Below are positions 9,907 to 21,133 of a stretch of 64,000 nucleotides of DNA, piece after piece. Made by a program: the position numbers and the translations under genes. How positions within the stretch are numbered: the first letter of the stretch is position 1; each line of letters starts with the position of its first letter. The notes below the pieces were generated by a model. The model did no database searches. It worked only from the letters and a program-made list of their open reading frames with translations, and was not told the DNA's origin. Origin of the DNA: Clarkia xantiana subsp. parviflora (taxonomy: Eukaryota; Streptophyta; Magnoliopsida; Myrtales; Onagraceae); NCBI GenBank assembly GCA_036873135.1, contig JAPTYO010000002.1, positions 33,409,452 through 33,473,451 on the forward strand. The letters are read 5' to 3'.

Positions 9907-12655
9907 CTATTTACAACAGCGGGTAATCGAGGCTGGGGAAACATTCTTGACGTGGTTCCAGATTTAGTAATTGAACAAGTAAACATGCACTTGCTTGGAC
10001 AGGTCACGGAAGAGGAGGTGAAACGTGCAACGTTCGGCTTGGGTGGGTCGAATGCGCCGGGCCTGGATGGATTCCCGGGACTATTGTTTCAACGATATTG
10101 GACGGTTGTAGGACCGGACGTAGTACGCTTGGTGAAATCTTTCTTTGAATCAGGTATCCTTCCACCAGAGCTGGGTCGTACGGGCATCGTCCTAATACCG
10201 ATGACTCCTAATCCGACGTCCCCCAATGAATTCAGACCGATAAGCCTATACAACTTCGTGTACAAAATTGTCACTAAAGTGATGGTAAACCGCATGAAGC
10301 CACACCTGACCGATCTAATTACACCTTATCAAAGTGCCTTTGTCTCGGGAGACTCATCCAAGACAATATACTGGTTGCTCATGAGGCATTTCACTTCCTA
10401 AGAACTAGGGGGAATGCAAAGCGAGAACATTGTGCGATCAAATTGGATATGAAAAAAGCATATGACAGGATCGAGTGGGATTTCCTGGAAGCTGTTATGT
10501 CGAGACTGGGTTTTAGCAATCGACGGGTGTCTCTAATCCAAGCATGCGTATCGAATGTTACGTACCAGATAGTGATTAATGGAAAACACACCTCTCTGTT
10601 CAGACCCATGCGAGTCATACGACAAGGTGACCCACTATCACCTTATCTCTTCATTATCGTCGCGGATGTCCTTTCACGTATGGTATCCCACGAGGTTGAG
10701 AGGGGGTCCTAGAAGGATTTCGACTCAAGAGTGGATGTGCACTACTACACCATCTCTTCTTCGCGGATGACTCTACCTTCTTCATAAGAGCAACTGCGCA
10801 GAATGCGACGTGCCTCAAACATATAATGTGGCGAAATCGAGCATCTACTTTGGGTCCAAAGTGGGGGATGGAACTAAGAGAGGAAACCGTGTTAGGAGTA
10901 AGGGCAACAAGAACCCGGGGAATATCTAGGATTACCTACGATATGGGGGCGATCGAAGAAAGTGGCCCTTGGCATACTCAAAGAACGTATCTCATTGAAA
11001 TTGCAAGGTTGGAAATCTCTATTGTTTAACAATGCGGGAAGGGAGGTACTAACAAAATCGGTGGTAATGGCGATGCCAACATATACTATGAGTTTCTTTC
11101 TACTACCGAAAACGTGGTGCGCAGAGGTTAATTCCTTGATTGCTCGATTCTGGTGGGGACAGCGAGAGGAGGAGAGGCGACTGCATTGGAGATCTTGGGA
11201 AACCCTGACAAAATCGAAGGTTTGTGGAGGATTGGGCTTTAAAGAAATCCAAGCTTTCAACGTTTCACTTCTAACAAAATCGGCTTGGCGTTTATTACAC
11301 CATCAGAATGCGTTCTGGGCTAGAATGCTGAAAGGGTTATATTTTGCAAATACTAATCTCAAAGAGGCAAGGAAAGGCGCGCGGGCCTCATGGGCGTGAA
11401 CGAGCATCCTTGCCGGGAGGAATGTGCTCATGGATAATGGTTTGTAGAAGATAGGCGACAGACAAACAGTGAATGTATACGAAGATGCGTGGATTCCAAA
11501 TATCCCCGGGTTTCGCCTATCTAATATGGGGCTACCGAGACACAATCAGCCCAATATCAAAGTATCGGAACTGATAGACCCAAACCAACCGAGATGGGAG
11601 TTAAGCCAACTGGAGCACGGGACTACCGAGGAAGAGAAAAAAGCCATCTGATCGATACCTATTCCGCACAACCCGATTTTCGACGTGTTCATATGGCCCC
11701 ATAAAAGGACCGACACAATCACTGTAAGCTCGGTTTATCATCAAGTGAGACACATAAATGCAGATAATGGGTTACTTGACGACATGGATGTTCATTCTGG
11801 GGTACCGCTCAAATGGAAGGACGTGTGGGCGATGAAAGCAATACCGAAAGTTCGCGATTTCATTTGGCATCTCCTCTCAAACGCCATAGCAGTCTGACAG
11901 AACCTAAACCGCCGATGGATGAATATAGAGCCTCGTTGCCCGTTCTATGAGGAGGTAGAAACCACTGAGCACATGCTATTCCATTTCCCGTGGACATTAC
12001 CGGTCTGGTTCGCGACGGTGTCAATCCGACCAAATGAGGCCCCGGTAGATCCCATAGCTGAATTGTTAGGGTGGCTGAAAAGTAATATGCATCTCACAAA
12101 AAAAAAAGAAAAGCAAATCAGGTGGACACTTATAGGAATTACATGTTGGAACATTTGGAAAGAGCACGCCGAGCCATGCATAGTGTTGAAACCCCGAACC
12201 CAATTGCTACATCGGAGAAGACATTGCGGGATCACAATGAGTTCTGGAGTGCACAAACACCCAATCCAGCCCAGAACCGTACGCCTCAGCCTGCACAATC
12301 AGCAAAATATACGTCACCCCCTCACGGCACAATGAAGATTAATTGCGATGCATCGTACGAGGCCTCGAGCGGACACGGTGGAATCGGAATCCTAGCCAAG
12401 GACGCGAGCGGCACTTTGATCAGAGGATGCAACCTATTCACTAGAGGTCATGGTGTACTAGAACTTGAGATGAAGGCTGTGGAGCGAGGATTAGAGCTAG
12501 CCATTAACCAAGGTTGGGAGGACGCCATCATCGAATCTGATTCATCGGAGGTCATCAATAATCTACGAGTCGATGGTATGTGCCTTAATTGGAGATTGAC
12601 CACACAAGTTGCAAATGTTTTTGGGCGCTCTACTTTGTTACGAAACGTAGTTTAG
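9907..12655 (+). pseudogene. LINE ORF2, reverse transcriptase and RNase H
   Basis: Continues ORF2 after the LTR element. Seen in order: APGLDGFPG and FRPISLYNFVYKIVTKVMVNR (9952-10401), a frameshift, KLDMKKAYDRIEWDF and RQGDPLSPYLFIIVADVLS (10440-10712), another shift, then LFFADD (about 10754-10771), the reverse transcriptase active-site box. FWWGQ near 11145 and WHLLSNAI near 11865 mark the thumb and zinc-binding 'zf-RVT' region. The C-terminal frame (12122-12655) is an RNase H domain: KINCDASYEA, then ELEMKAVERGLE and ESDSSEVI carry the acidic residues. At least five frame breaks. The A-rich tail follows near 12842. Confidence 0.88.
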
Positions 12656-12859
12656 AGATTAGTTCCGCGAGTAGCGAATGAAAGCGCTAACTGGATAGCT
12701 GTTCAGTTCATGAAGATGTCGTGTCTTGTTAATTGAGTTTTTACACCCCCGCCATCTCTATTGTCTTTACTTTTAAAGGATCGGGTGTTCACCCCTCCTT
12801 AACTCGTTATTTTGATATGAATGAATGAATTATCCTTTGGCTAAAAAAAATAAAAAAAA

Positions 12860-13198
12860 ATCTAATAGGGTGCAACAATTCAACCCTTCATTTCTTAAAA
12901 CATTTTATATTTATTAATTATTACATAGATATTATGAGGTGACATTGGATTAAAATCACACCTCTAAAAAAAGTCTTGAGGGCAATGGGATAAAAGGAAA
13001 AGTATGTGGACAGAAAGTTACAAGTATTATGAAATAGTGAGAAATAGTAATGATGGTCAATAAATTGAAGGATGAGGTTGTTTTGTAGTTATTATGGGTG
13101 AAATGGAACAGTAAGAAGTGTGAGGAGTAAAGAGAAGGTTGAGTTGAAATGGACATGGTTGCTGGCTGCAGTGCAACCAATTTGAAGAAGAATTTGAT
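12860..13198. other. No gene recognised
   Basis: AT-rich spacer between the LINE tail and the next MITE. A 74-residue minus-strand frame (12956-13180) is rich in Ser, Thr, Ile and Phe and has no recognisable pattern. Confidence 0.5.
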
Positions 13199-13706
13199 GG
13201 GTCTAAGATTTATCCAATGTTAAAATTTGGTGTCTGAAGTTTAAAATGTTAAAATGGAGTGTTTCAGGTTTCATTTTTATTGAAATTTGGTGTATCGGTG
13301 TGATTACTTTAGAGAACCCAATCCCGACGAAACTGATTGTCAAATTCGAGCACCCATGCACGCTCCATTCTCCTCACATTGCCGGGACCGTCACCTAAGA
13401 AGTTGGTCACATCCGCGCAAGTAAATCCAACTCTGTTGTTGTTGGAAAGTGCTCCACATCACTTTGTTGGAAACGTTTTCTTTTGAAAGTTCAAGTTTTT
13501 TGGGGAAATTTGGCGATTTTCTAAAAAGTAAAAAGTGATGCATTATGACTGGGTAAGTGGATTGATGAAAATGATTGAAGTGAGATAAAAAAACGCGTCG
13601 ATTTCAACAAAAATAAAACATGGGATACTCCATTTTAACATTTTAAATTTCAAACACCAAATTTTAACATTGGGCAAACATTGGACAGTTTATAGGTTCT
13701 TAAACC
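13199..13706. mobile_element. Mutator-type MITE, 508 bp
   Basis: Inverted ends: 'ccaatgttaaaatttggtgt' with a following 'aaaatgttaaaatggag' on the left (13215-13257), and the inverse on the right (13624-13679), with outermost bases GGGTCTAAG / GGTTTAAG. Flanks GAATTTGAT (13190-13198) and GAATTTTAT (13707-13715) agree at eight of nine positions, a Mutator-length duplication. Non-coding interior. Confidence 0.72.
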
Positions 13707-14045
13707 GAATTTTATTTATATATATTGAGAAGAGAAACGATTATAATGCAAGCAAAGCAAACCCATTTGCGACTCACCATAAATAAAGATCCAACACGCA
13801 CCCTTTACATTGCATACCATATGAATGCATTTTTAATCTGCAAAACTATAGTATGATGCATCCACAGCCGTTGTGTTGCTTTTGGTTCATCTCTTTTTCT
13901 GATGTGCTGAATATTCAAGGGAAAAATGAAACAAAATGTTACTTACAACACTAGACATTCATATGAAGGTCAGTAGCCTAGCTAACCAGATGAGGTTAGA
14001 CTGCATTCTTGGATTGCATGTTACACTTGTTTGTTTTATTGATTA

Positions 14046-14834
14046 GGGAATAACTTATCAAAGGTCTGAATAATGATTCATATTAACCGTTGAGGTCTGA
14101 AGTTTCAAAAGTTAATATGGAGGGTCTGAGGTTTCAGTTTTATTGATATAAGAGGTCTCTGTCAATTTTTGCTGTTAAAAGTGACGGAATTTAGTCACGT
14201 GCTTGGCATGTGACTGGAAATAAAATTAAACCCCAAAAATTACCCATCTATCAAAGTGTGTCCCTCACATGCTTGAAATGAAAAGACGAAAATGCCCTTA
14301 AAGCAAAAAAAAAAAAAAAGTGTACCACGACTCCACTCCGGCCACCGCCACCCCGGCTCCGGCGTCCACCACCCCGACTCCGGCGACCACCACCCAACTC
14401 CGGCGACCGCCACCACGGCTCCAACGACCACTACCCCGAGTCCGGCGACCACCACCCAACTCCGATGGTGGTCGCCGGAGCCGGGGCGTTGGTCGTCAGA
14501 GCCGGAGTGGCGGTGGCCGGAGCCGGGGTGGCGGTGGTCGTCAGAGCCGGAGTGGCGGTGGCCGGAGCCGGGGTGGCGGTGGCCGGAGTTAATTAGTTGA
14601 AATGGGGTATTTAGTCATTTCATGTTCCATTAATTAAACTATTAAATTGTAAAAAATATTGTAAATGAGTAATTCTGACATTTCACGTGGTTCTATTAAA
14701 TTTGACAGGAAATTTGGACGGAAAACTAAAATTTAACAAAGTTGAAACTTCAGACCCTCTATATTAACTTTTGAAACTTCAATCCTCGTCGATTAACATG
14801 AGTCATTATTCAGACATTTCATAGGTTATTAACC
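14046..14834. mobile_element. Mutator-type foldback MITE, relative of the 5350 copy
   Basis: Same organisation as 5350-6243: ends built of 'aggtctga' units (GGGAATAACTTATCAAAGG, inverse GGTTAATAACCTATGAAATG), then 'aaaagtgacggaa' and 'tgacaggaaatttggacgg', around a GC-rich foldback core (about 14325-14590). Flanking 9-mers TATTGATTA and TATTTATAG match at six positions, so the duplication is only weakly supported. Frames in the core (AGAVVV-, SGGGRSRGG-type) are low-complexity products of the repeat. Confidence 0.75.
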
Positions 14835-15929
14835 TATTTATAGCTAGCTACTGCTTCTCCTTGAGTTGCAAAAGGGGGCTGAAAATGACTGACATGCATA
14901 TTGTGATTGTGACTCCACCAGGTGCATACAGTTATTGACAGTTTTTGGTCCGTACCCCACATCTGAGCTGAGCATCATCAAACAACAATCAAATTCAACT
15001 ATTTAAATTAAGTCCTGGCGAAGAATATAACTTGAAGAAGCAAACAATTTTGAAGATGAATCAGGAAAATCAAGACGAAGGTGGCCCTACTTTACTTAAA
15101 AATGATCATTTCGCCAAACTAGAAGAATAGTATGTATTTGTTTGTAAATGAATTGATAAAATTGCAGAACAAAGGAATGAATGAAGCTGCTCTGCTGCCA
15201 ACTTTATGTTGTTTCTAATGAATACAGCCCCCCTTCTCCTTCGTACCTCTTAAAGGAAGTTTCTGGATTTCTCACATCATACACACACATTGCTTCTTCT
15301 TCTTCTTCTTCTTCTTCTTCTTCTTCTTCATACATTTCTTCCTTCCTTCCTTGTACAATATCACCATATAGACGTACAATACCAGAAACCAGATGTATAA
15401 TAGATAGATAGATGCTATTGACAAAATATGAAACAAAGCATACAAGAAACTAACTGGTAACTGATGAAACAAACAATATGGTCTGCACATACCAAATTGT
15501 ACAATAAGAGGGACATCTCATCTCCTACTCCTACAAATTGTTCACCATTATGGTTGGTTATCAATTGAATCCCCCAAAAAATATGCAATTATAATCTACC
15601 AAAACAAAGTAACAACAGAAGAAACCAATCCATCATTATCACCACCATTTCCTTCTGATTTATTCCCATACTTTATGTGTTCTCACAAGATCAAGGGCAA
15701 GATTTCCCACCAATCAGATGAAGCAATAATAAATCGATTTCTATGTTACAAATGAAAACAACAAAAAAATACCCCCATGCCCAAGCAGATGATCGATGCT
15801 ACCTTCATCTTTCTCTGCAGATCTTCTTCAGCTCTCAATGTGGAAGACAAAAAATTTCAACTTTTGCAGCATCCATTTCAATTAAAGCTCGCTCTCCTTC
15901 TCCAATCTTTCTAGCCTAAAGACCGTGTA
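14835..15929. other. Downstream flank and 3'UTR region of the GAUT gene
   Basis: AT-rich. It should contain the 3'UTR of the minus-strand GAUT gene next to 15930 (CT-rich 15800-15920). A (TTC)n microsatellite lies at 15293-15329. No other gene seen. Confidence 0.5.
15293..15329 (+). repeat. (TTC)n microsatellite
   Basis: About twelve uninterrupted TTC/CTT triplets downstream of the GAUT gene, followed by a short 'ttccttcc' tract. Confidence 0.95.
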
Positions 15930-18900
15930 CTATTGCTCCAAGATGTGACAATTTCTCACAAAATCATTAGAGTAGTTGACATACTTGGTCCAGTAAGGCC
16001 TCAAGTGCTCAAACCCGATCTCTAACCAAGGTTTTGCTTGACCATTGTAATGAATCACTGCAGCCTTCTCCACGTTCTTGATGTTTGTCTTGGGTTGGTA
16101 GCCGAGACCAAGCATGTGCCATGATGGGTCAATCGGGTGCACGTGGCCTTTGAATGCAATCAGGGCAGGTGGGAGGGTCCCCAGTTTCCACATTGTCAGA
16201 TTCGATTTCAGATTCTGCAGCACATATAAAAAGTTCAGGTATCTGTAAGTAACGCATTCAAGTGAAATTTAGTAAACAATTAAGCCATCAGTCAATTATT
16301 CGATGCTGAATTGTGCAGGCCGTACCTCTTTCAACCAATAGTGGTAAGTTTCCCTTATATCGGTATCTCTCCAGGCACGGAGATCAAAGATGTTCATGCC
16401 ATAAGCCCATGCACACAATTCAGGGTCCAAATGTTTTGCAATGAGAGGGTGCGAAAAATTGAAGTAGTTTTTGAAATGCTTTGACATCACCCACTCATCT
16501 TCCCCCTTGCAAGTTTCTACAGCTCCGTTTACTTTTCCACCAAGATCGATATCCCAAAGTGGGGATAAATCACGTTGAATTACGATATCGTCATCCAAAA
16601 AGACCACCTTGTCAAGGTTAGGGAAGAGCTGCGCAAATACACATAAGAAAATCAGAATATTTTAGGAGTGGAATGTGGAACTAAATTCTCTGGAAAAAAA
16701 AAAAGATGTTAGGAGATGCAAAACCAAGCATTGTTTGACATCAATAATGGAAAGGCATTACCTATTTTTTGATGATCTAAATAAGGTAGCATAGTCTCAT
16801 CCACCAGTTCAAGCAGGGATTAAATCATAACCATGGAATGAACTACTAAATCCATTTGAAAGTTTGAAACCAAATAGACTAAAAGAGTGCAATGATGTTT
16901 GATATGATCATAACCAATCAACTTGTAATTAATCTATTTCGTGCTTCTTAATTAGAATCGTGCCCACATATCTAATGATAGGAAGCCAACTAAATACATA
17001 AAAAACTTCCATAGCCCACCATCGAGGCCTGAAATTCTGTTTATCTTTTTCCCCTTAATATTGAATTGAACATTCTCACTCCCACTTCATACCAATAACC
17101 AGTCGAAATTAGAAATTAGTGCACATTTTGGGCCTCAAATAGCTTACCACCAAAAGTTGAGCATCCCTCAAAATCTGTCCTTGCTTACCATTTCCATCAC
17201 AAAGGTTTTACCCAACTTTAACTGTTAACCTAAGTATTTTGATAAGTAAAGCTCATAAAAAGAAGATATAAATCTGATTACCTCAGGTAAGTAAATCCTG
17301 ATATGGTTGAGCAAAGAGATGTACTTCGGACTCCTAGACTGCAGCTTGGAAGCGAATTTCCTAGGAGTGGTATCACTCAAGTTAGCACCAGCAATGTGAT
17401 TCCCATGGTAATAATTCCTTATAATGTTGTGGTTCTCAACAGCTTCCAGAACCGGAACATTCTCTCTTGTCAACCAATCAAACTGATGGATCCCTTTGAT
17501 CTCGATAATGGCAGGAGAGACAGGGTTCAGTGCAAACCACGAATGCATCCCCGCGTAAGTTTTCTTGTCGGTGATTATGTGAAAGACAATCTTTTCGGGT
17601 TTGAGAGATGATTGGATAGTGGAAGTGACAACAACTGAAGCAGCTAAAATATTGTCCGTGGATAGAACAAAGTGGTAATAAGAGTTATCGGAAAGAAGAG
17701 GCAGCAGCTCTGGAGAAGGCAACTGTTTCCGAGCATGGGCATTGGAGGAATATTCATCTGTAAGACGCAGAGAGAGACAGTGGATGCCTTTTGGGATGGA
17801 ACTCGCAGCAAAGTGTTTGTTCATCAGTTCTGCAAACTTGGCTTCCCTTATGTCCCTTTCGAATTTCTCCATCTGTGAGGGAAATAAAATGGATATTTCA
17901 AAAATGAAAAAACATGGGCATCAACATTCATGGTTGAAAACAAAACTGTTATCTGAACTTATGATCGATGAGCAGGTTGGAAGCTGAACTTTTTTTTACA
18001 ACTTTTCACTAGCTAAACTAATGAAGTTGTTCAACTTGCTAGTTCCTTCCATTTTTCTGTTAAACTTAGATTGAAAATGTATACACATGAGGCCCTAAAC
18101 CCATGTGTCGGCACCTGTGGCTTTTCAGTCCGAAGCCTAACATAAAAATGGACGAAGCTACCAAATAGCAATAATGTATTAGTTTAGCTAGAAAAATGTC
18201 GCCAAAAAGAAAAATGTGCAGCTAGCAACAAGTACATCATCTACAAGTTCAGCTAGCAATTTGGTGTTTAACCCCAACACTTAATATAGAACATGACATA
18301 CCATAGCTTTTAAAAGGATTGCAAAAGTTCTTGCATCGTATTGATTGTTTTTCATTTCTGAAACGAGCTGATTAAATGAATCTGGTAACTTTAAAGAATC
18401 TGGAACTTCCATGCCCTTGACTTCGTTGAGAACCTTGTAGAAGTCTTTAACCAATCTCTGTTGCAGCATGAGCAAGATCATTAGTGGTTTCTCCAATTTA
18501 GGTCTTTCAAATAAAAATAGTCGGGAATGCAGAAGAATGTGCACAAAAGAAAAGGTTACCCCCGAATCATCCCTCCGAAGAATCCTAGGTCCAAAACGCC
18601 GTCCTAAACAGTCTGGAGAAAGAGAAGAAAACATAAAAATGACTCAAGTAAAATGATGACACCCCAGATTTATCTCAAGCAGCAACACAATGTTAAAGAT
18701 GATGCAACCACAAAGAAATCAGAAAAACCATACCAAGTATGTACATTATCCATAATCAGATTCAAGATGTAAGTAAATCAGAGGAACATAAACCATATGA
18801 GAAACCACTCTATTTTATCTGCTAAAATACTTCATATGTATTGTATAAATTACACTTAGTGCATTTTATGATATTGTAACTGTAAGAAAAATAAATCCAT

Positions 18901-19441
18901 TCAGTAAGATAAAAGGTAGAATTGCAATCACCAAATGCCACTCGAATTGAATACGCAAGATGAAACATTGGCGTTTCAGCAACTGCTGAAAGGTAATCAA
19001 TGTGAATACCAAACGAAGAGCGGTCCAAATAGAAAGCAATAAAAATAATAAGCTCATGTACCTGCTAGTCCAATCCGAGCCTAGTCAAATAAATTGAAAT
19101 AAACGGGATTGATAAACAGCATTTGACCAACCGAAGATCTAACTCATACGTACGATACAATTTTTTTTTTCACAAAAAGAGATGCAGAGTAAGATTGCAA
19201 TACCAAATGAGGAGCACTTGTTGACACCTTCAAGGGTAACAACGGCAGTGAGGATGAACACAAATGGCAACAAGAACGCGAGAATTAGAATGGTGTGAAA
19301 AAGGGTCCGATAGGAGATGTGACGAGCAGCGAACTTGATCTTCATCAAGTCAACAAACCCATTATTGTTGTTATTGTTATTGCCGCTACTGCTACTTGAT
19401 ATCGTTATACTTCTCATGCTAGGCGAGAAGCGTAGCTGCAT
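15930..19441 (-). CDS. GAUT14: Galacturonosyltransferase, GAUT13/GAUT14 type (six exons)
   Basis: Golgi type II enzyme of family GT8 that adds galacturonate from UDP-GalA to pectin. Exons on the minus strand: 19204-19441, 18560-18612, 18302-18457, 17282-17872, 16326-16628, 15930-16214. All five introns have GT/AG ends and the phases join, giving about 541 residues, close to the roughly 530 usual for GAUT13/14. N-terminus MQLRFSPSMRSITIS, then a poly-Asn run, then one membrane anchor LFHTILILAFLLPFVFIL (about residues 47-64). Catalytic part: KPEKIVFHIITDKKTYAGM, the metal-binding DDD in KVVFLDDDIVIQ (start of exon 5), CAWAYGMNIFD and KAAVIHYNG, ending CHILEQ. The exon 2/3 junction could be off by a residue or two. 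GAUT13 and GAUT14 are close paralogues, so the number is tentative. No frame damage: looks functional. Confidence 0.95.
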
Positions 19442-19930
19442 CCTTTCCTATGCAGCCGCCTGCCTCCTCCCCCAAGATTCAGCTGCCCCCTCTTCAGATT
19501 CGCATAACCCAGCTTCCAAACACCCTCTGCAGCAGCACCAACAACGGAAAGCGATCGATGTCACCGTCGGCGATGATGATGGGGATCTCACAATGCGCAC
19601 CATCAGAATCTATTCCAACCCGATCGGAATCCAGCCAAATCGCCGCTCCGAAGCAGATGATCTAATCATAGCCGCAGCCAGATTCAAATTCAACCCAAGA
19701 CGCGATCTTCTGTCTCCTTGTTCGATGGATTCCGCAGGTTCACCGCATTTGATATCAAAGACGTGATTTTGACTATTCAAATGAATGCGCGCTTGAGAGA
19801 ATGAAGCTGGGTCTTGCTTAGACTTGGGAGATTAATCGCCCAGGGATCAAGAAAGATGGGGAGCTGTAAGGGGAGGAGAGAGAAAGTATGCTTCGTCTGT
19901 CTGTAGGTGTATTTGTGTAGCTTCTCCATT
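19442..19930 (-). promoter_or_regulatory. GAUT 5' leader and proximal promoter region
   Basis: Upstream of the GAUT start codon on the minus strand the sequence is CT/GA-rich to about 19900, as expected of a 5'UTR. Plus-strand frames here (for example 19335-19766) are antisense shadows. No clear TATA box was identified, so the transcription start is not placed. Confidence 0.4.
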
Positions 19931-20450
19931 TTTAATTAACAATGATAATAATTTTGTTTTAGTTCTTCTAAAATGGGAGGATTCTAGATTCTTAATAATA
20001 ACACATAAAATTTAAAAATATATAATTAATTTCCAGTCATTTATTTACTGTGGAATACTTTTAAATCGAAGGGTTAAAAATGTCGACCTAAACTGTAGTC
20101 AAATTTCGTAGTCTCCGTATTCAAAATAATTATCTTGCCATTAATTATAATTATTAATGTTGAAATAAATATAATTGTTAATAAAATGGCCAAACAAATA
20201 AAATTGTTAATAAAGAAAAATAGGGAGTCAAAGCGCGTTGGCCCTAGAGAGAGAAAGTTGGTCTGCGGAGAGAGATGTGGTCAAAGAAGTGTTAATGGAG
20301 GGCGACTATAGTGCTAAATTTATGACCTCTTATCCTTGGTTTTGGCCAAAAAAATAAAAAGCAAAATCTATTCCGATGGTCAAGGCCGATGGTCAAGGCT
20401 TAGCAAACCAATCAAATTGTTTATGGCCTTGCGGGCAAGTTATTAGAGCA
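19931..20450. other. AT-rich spacer upstream of GAUT
   Basis: No gene or clear repeat recognised. It probably includes distal GAUT promoter sequence. Confidence 0.4.
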
Positions 20451-21133
20451 TGAATGGATATACGCCCGATTTAAGCTCATTTTAGTCCGGACTTAGTAGT
20501 CACACCGATTCCGTACATGATTACAAATCGAAACATTAACACGAACGCACTATCACACGAGCAAAAACGGTCCAGACGGAAAAAAACGACCGTCCGGACC
20601 ACATCTAGTCTGATCCTAGCACTCATTCGGTCGGACTAGTCGTCCAAACGAAGGGTGCACACGACGTCCGAGCGATTTTCGCCCGGATCACAATTTTGAA
20701 GGACTAGTCGACGCTCTACGCACGCGCACGCGACCCCTGCACAACACTACAAACTCTCACATGCTTAGAAGGGCTTAAACCCTTTGTTATCTATTAATAA
20801 AGTACGTTTAGGGATTAAATACATCATTAGCCAGCTTAATCCCCTTGAGCCCTATATATAGAGCTGAAGACTTCTCATTCATTCTATATTATTATCTTTT
20901 GCACAGTTGAGCTCTGTCTTCTCTCTACTTTTTCTCTCTAGAAAACATTGTACTCATTTAAGCATCAGAGAGGGTTCGCCGGATACTGCCCCGCCTTACT
21001 CTTCTTGCAGGATCGCAAGGAAACGGATTACGAGAAGAAAACAAGGAAACGGATTACGGGAAGGAAGAGATCACACCTGTGGGATCAACGTTCGGGATCG
21101 ACATTTAGGCACCTCGACGTGTGCATCCCATCA
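20451..21133 (+). mobile_element. Tat-type gypsy 5' LTR with primer-binding site (remnant)
   Basis: Begins TGAATGGATATACGCCCGAT, which resembles the LTR starts of the two Tat elements later in the window (TGATGGATATACGC, TGATGGATAAATG), and ends CATCA. It contains a TATATATA box near 20851 and the 'gagctctgtcttctctctac' leader shared in form with the LTR at 62658. Immediately after is TTGGTGTGTCTGCACGATTCGAAC (21134-21157), a mutated version of the TTGGCGCCGTCT...TTCGAAC site seen at 63452. Only a few broken leader codons follow. No 3' LTR was found. Confidence 0.65.

Larger units (their letters stand above)
1..12859 (+). mobile_element. L1-type LINE, decayed and split by three insertions
   Basis: Host element for the first 12.9 kb. 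After removing the CACTA (1044-5262), the MITE (5350-6243) and the LTR element (7257-9906), the remaining pieces read in order as a plant L1: ORF1 with a DUF4283-like domain, ORF2 endonuclease, reverse transcriptase, RNase H, then an A-rich tail at about 12842-12859. The MITE junction is seamless: GGLAL on the left continues with WWTNDV on the right once one 9-bp duplication is removed. Several frameshifts and stops show it is inactive. The true 5' end may lie before the window, so no target duplication could be tested. Confidence 0.85.

Noticed and set aside
19335..19766. 143-residue plus-strand frame overlapping GAUT exon 1 and leader
   Set aside because: Antisense to the GAUT start and low in complexity; no recognisable domain.
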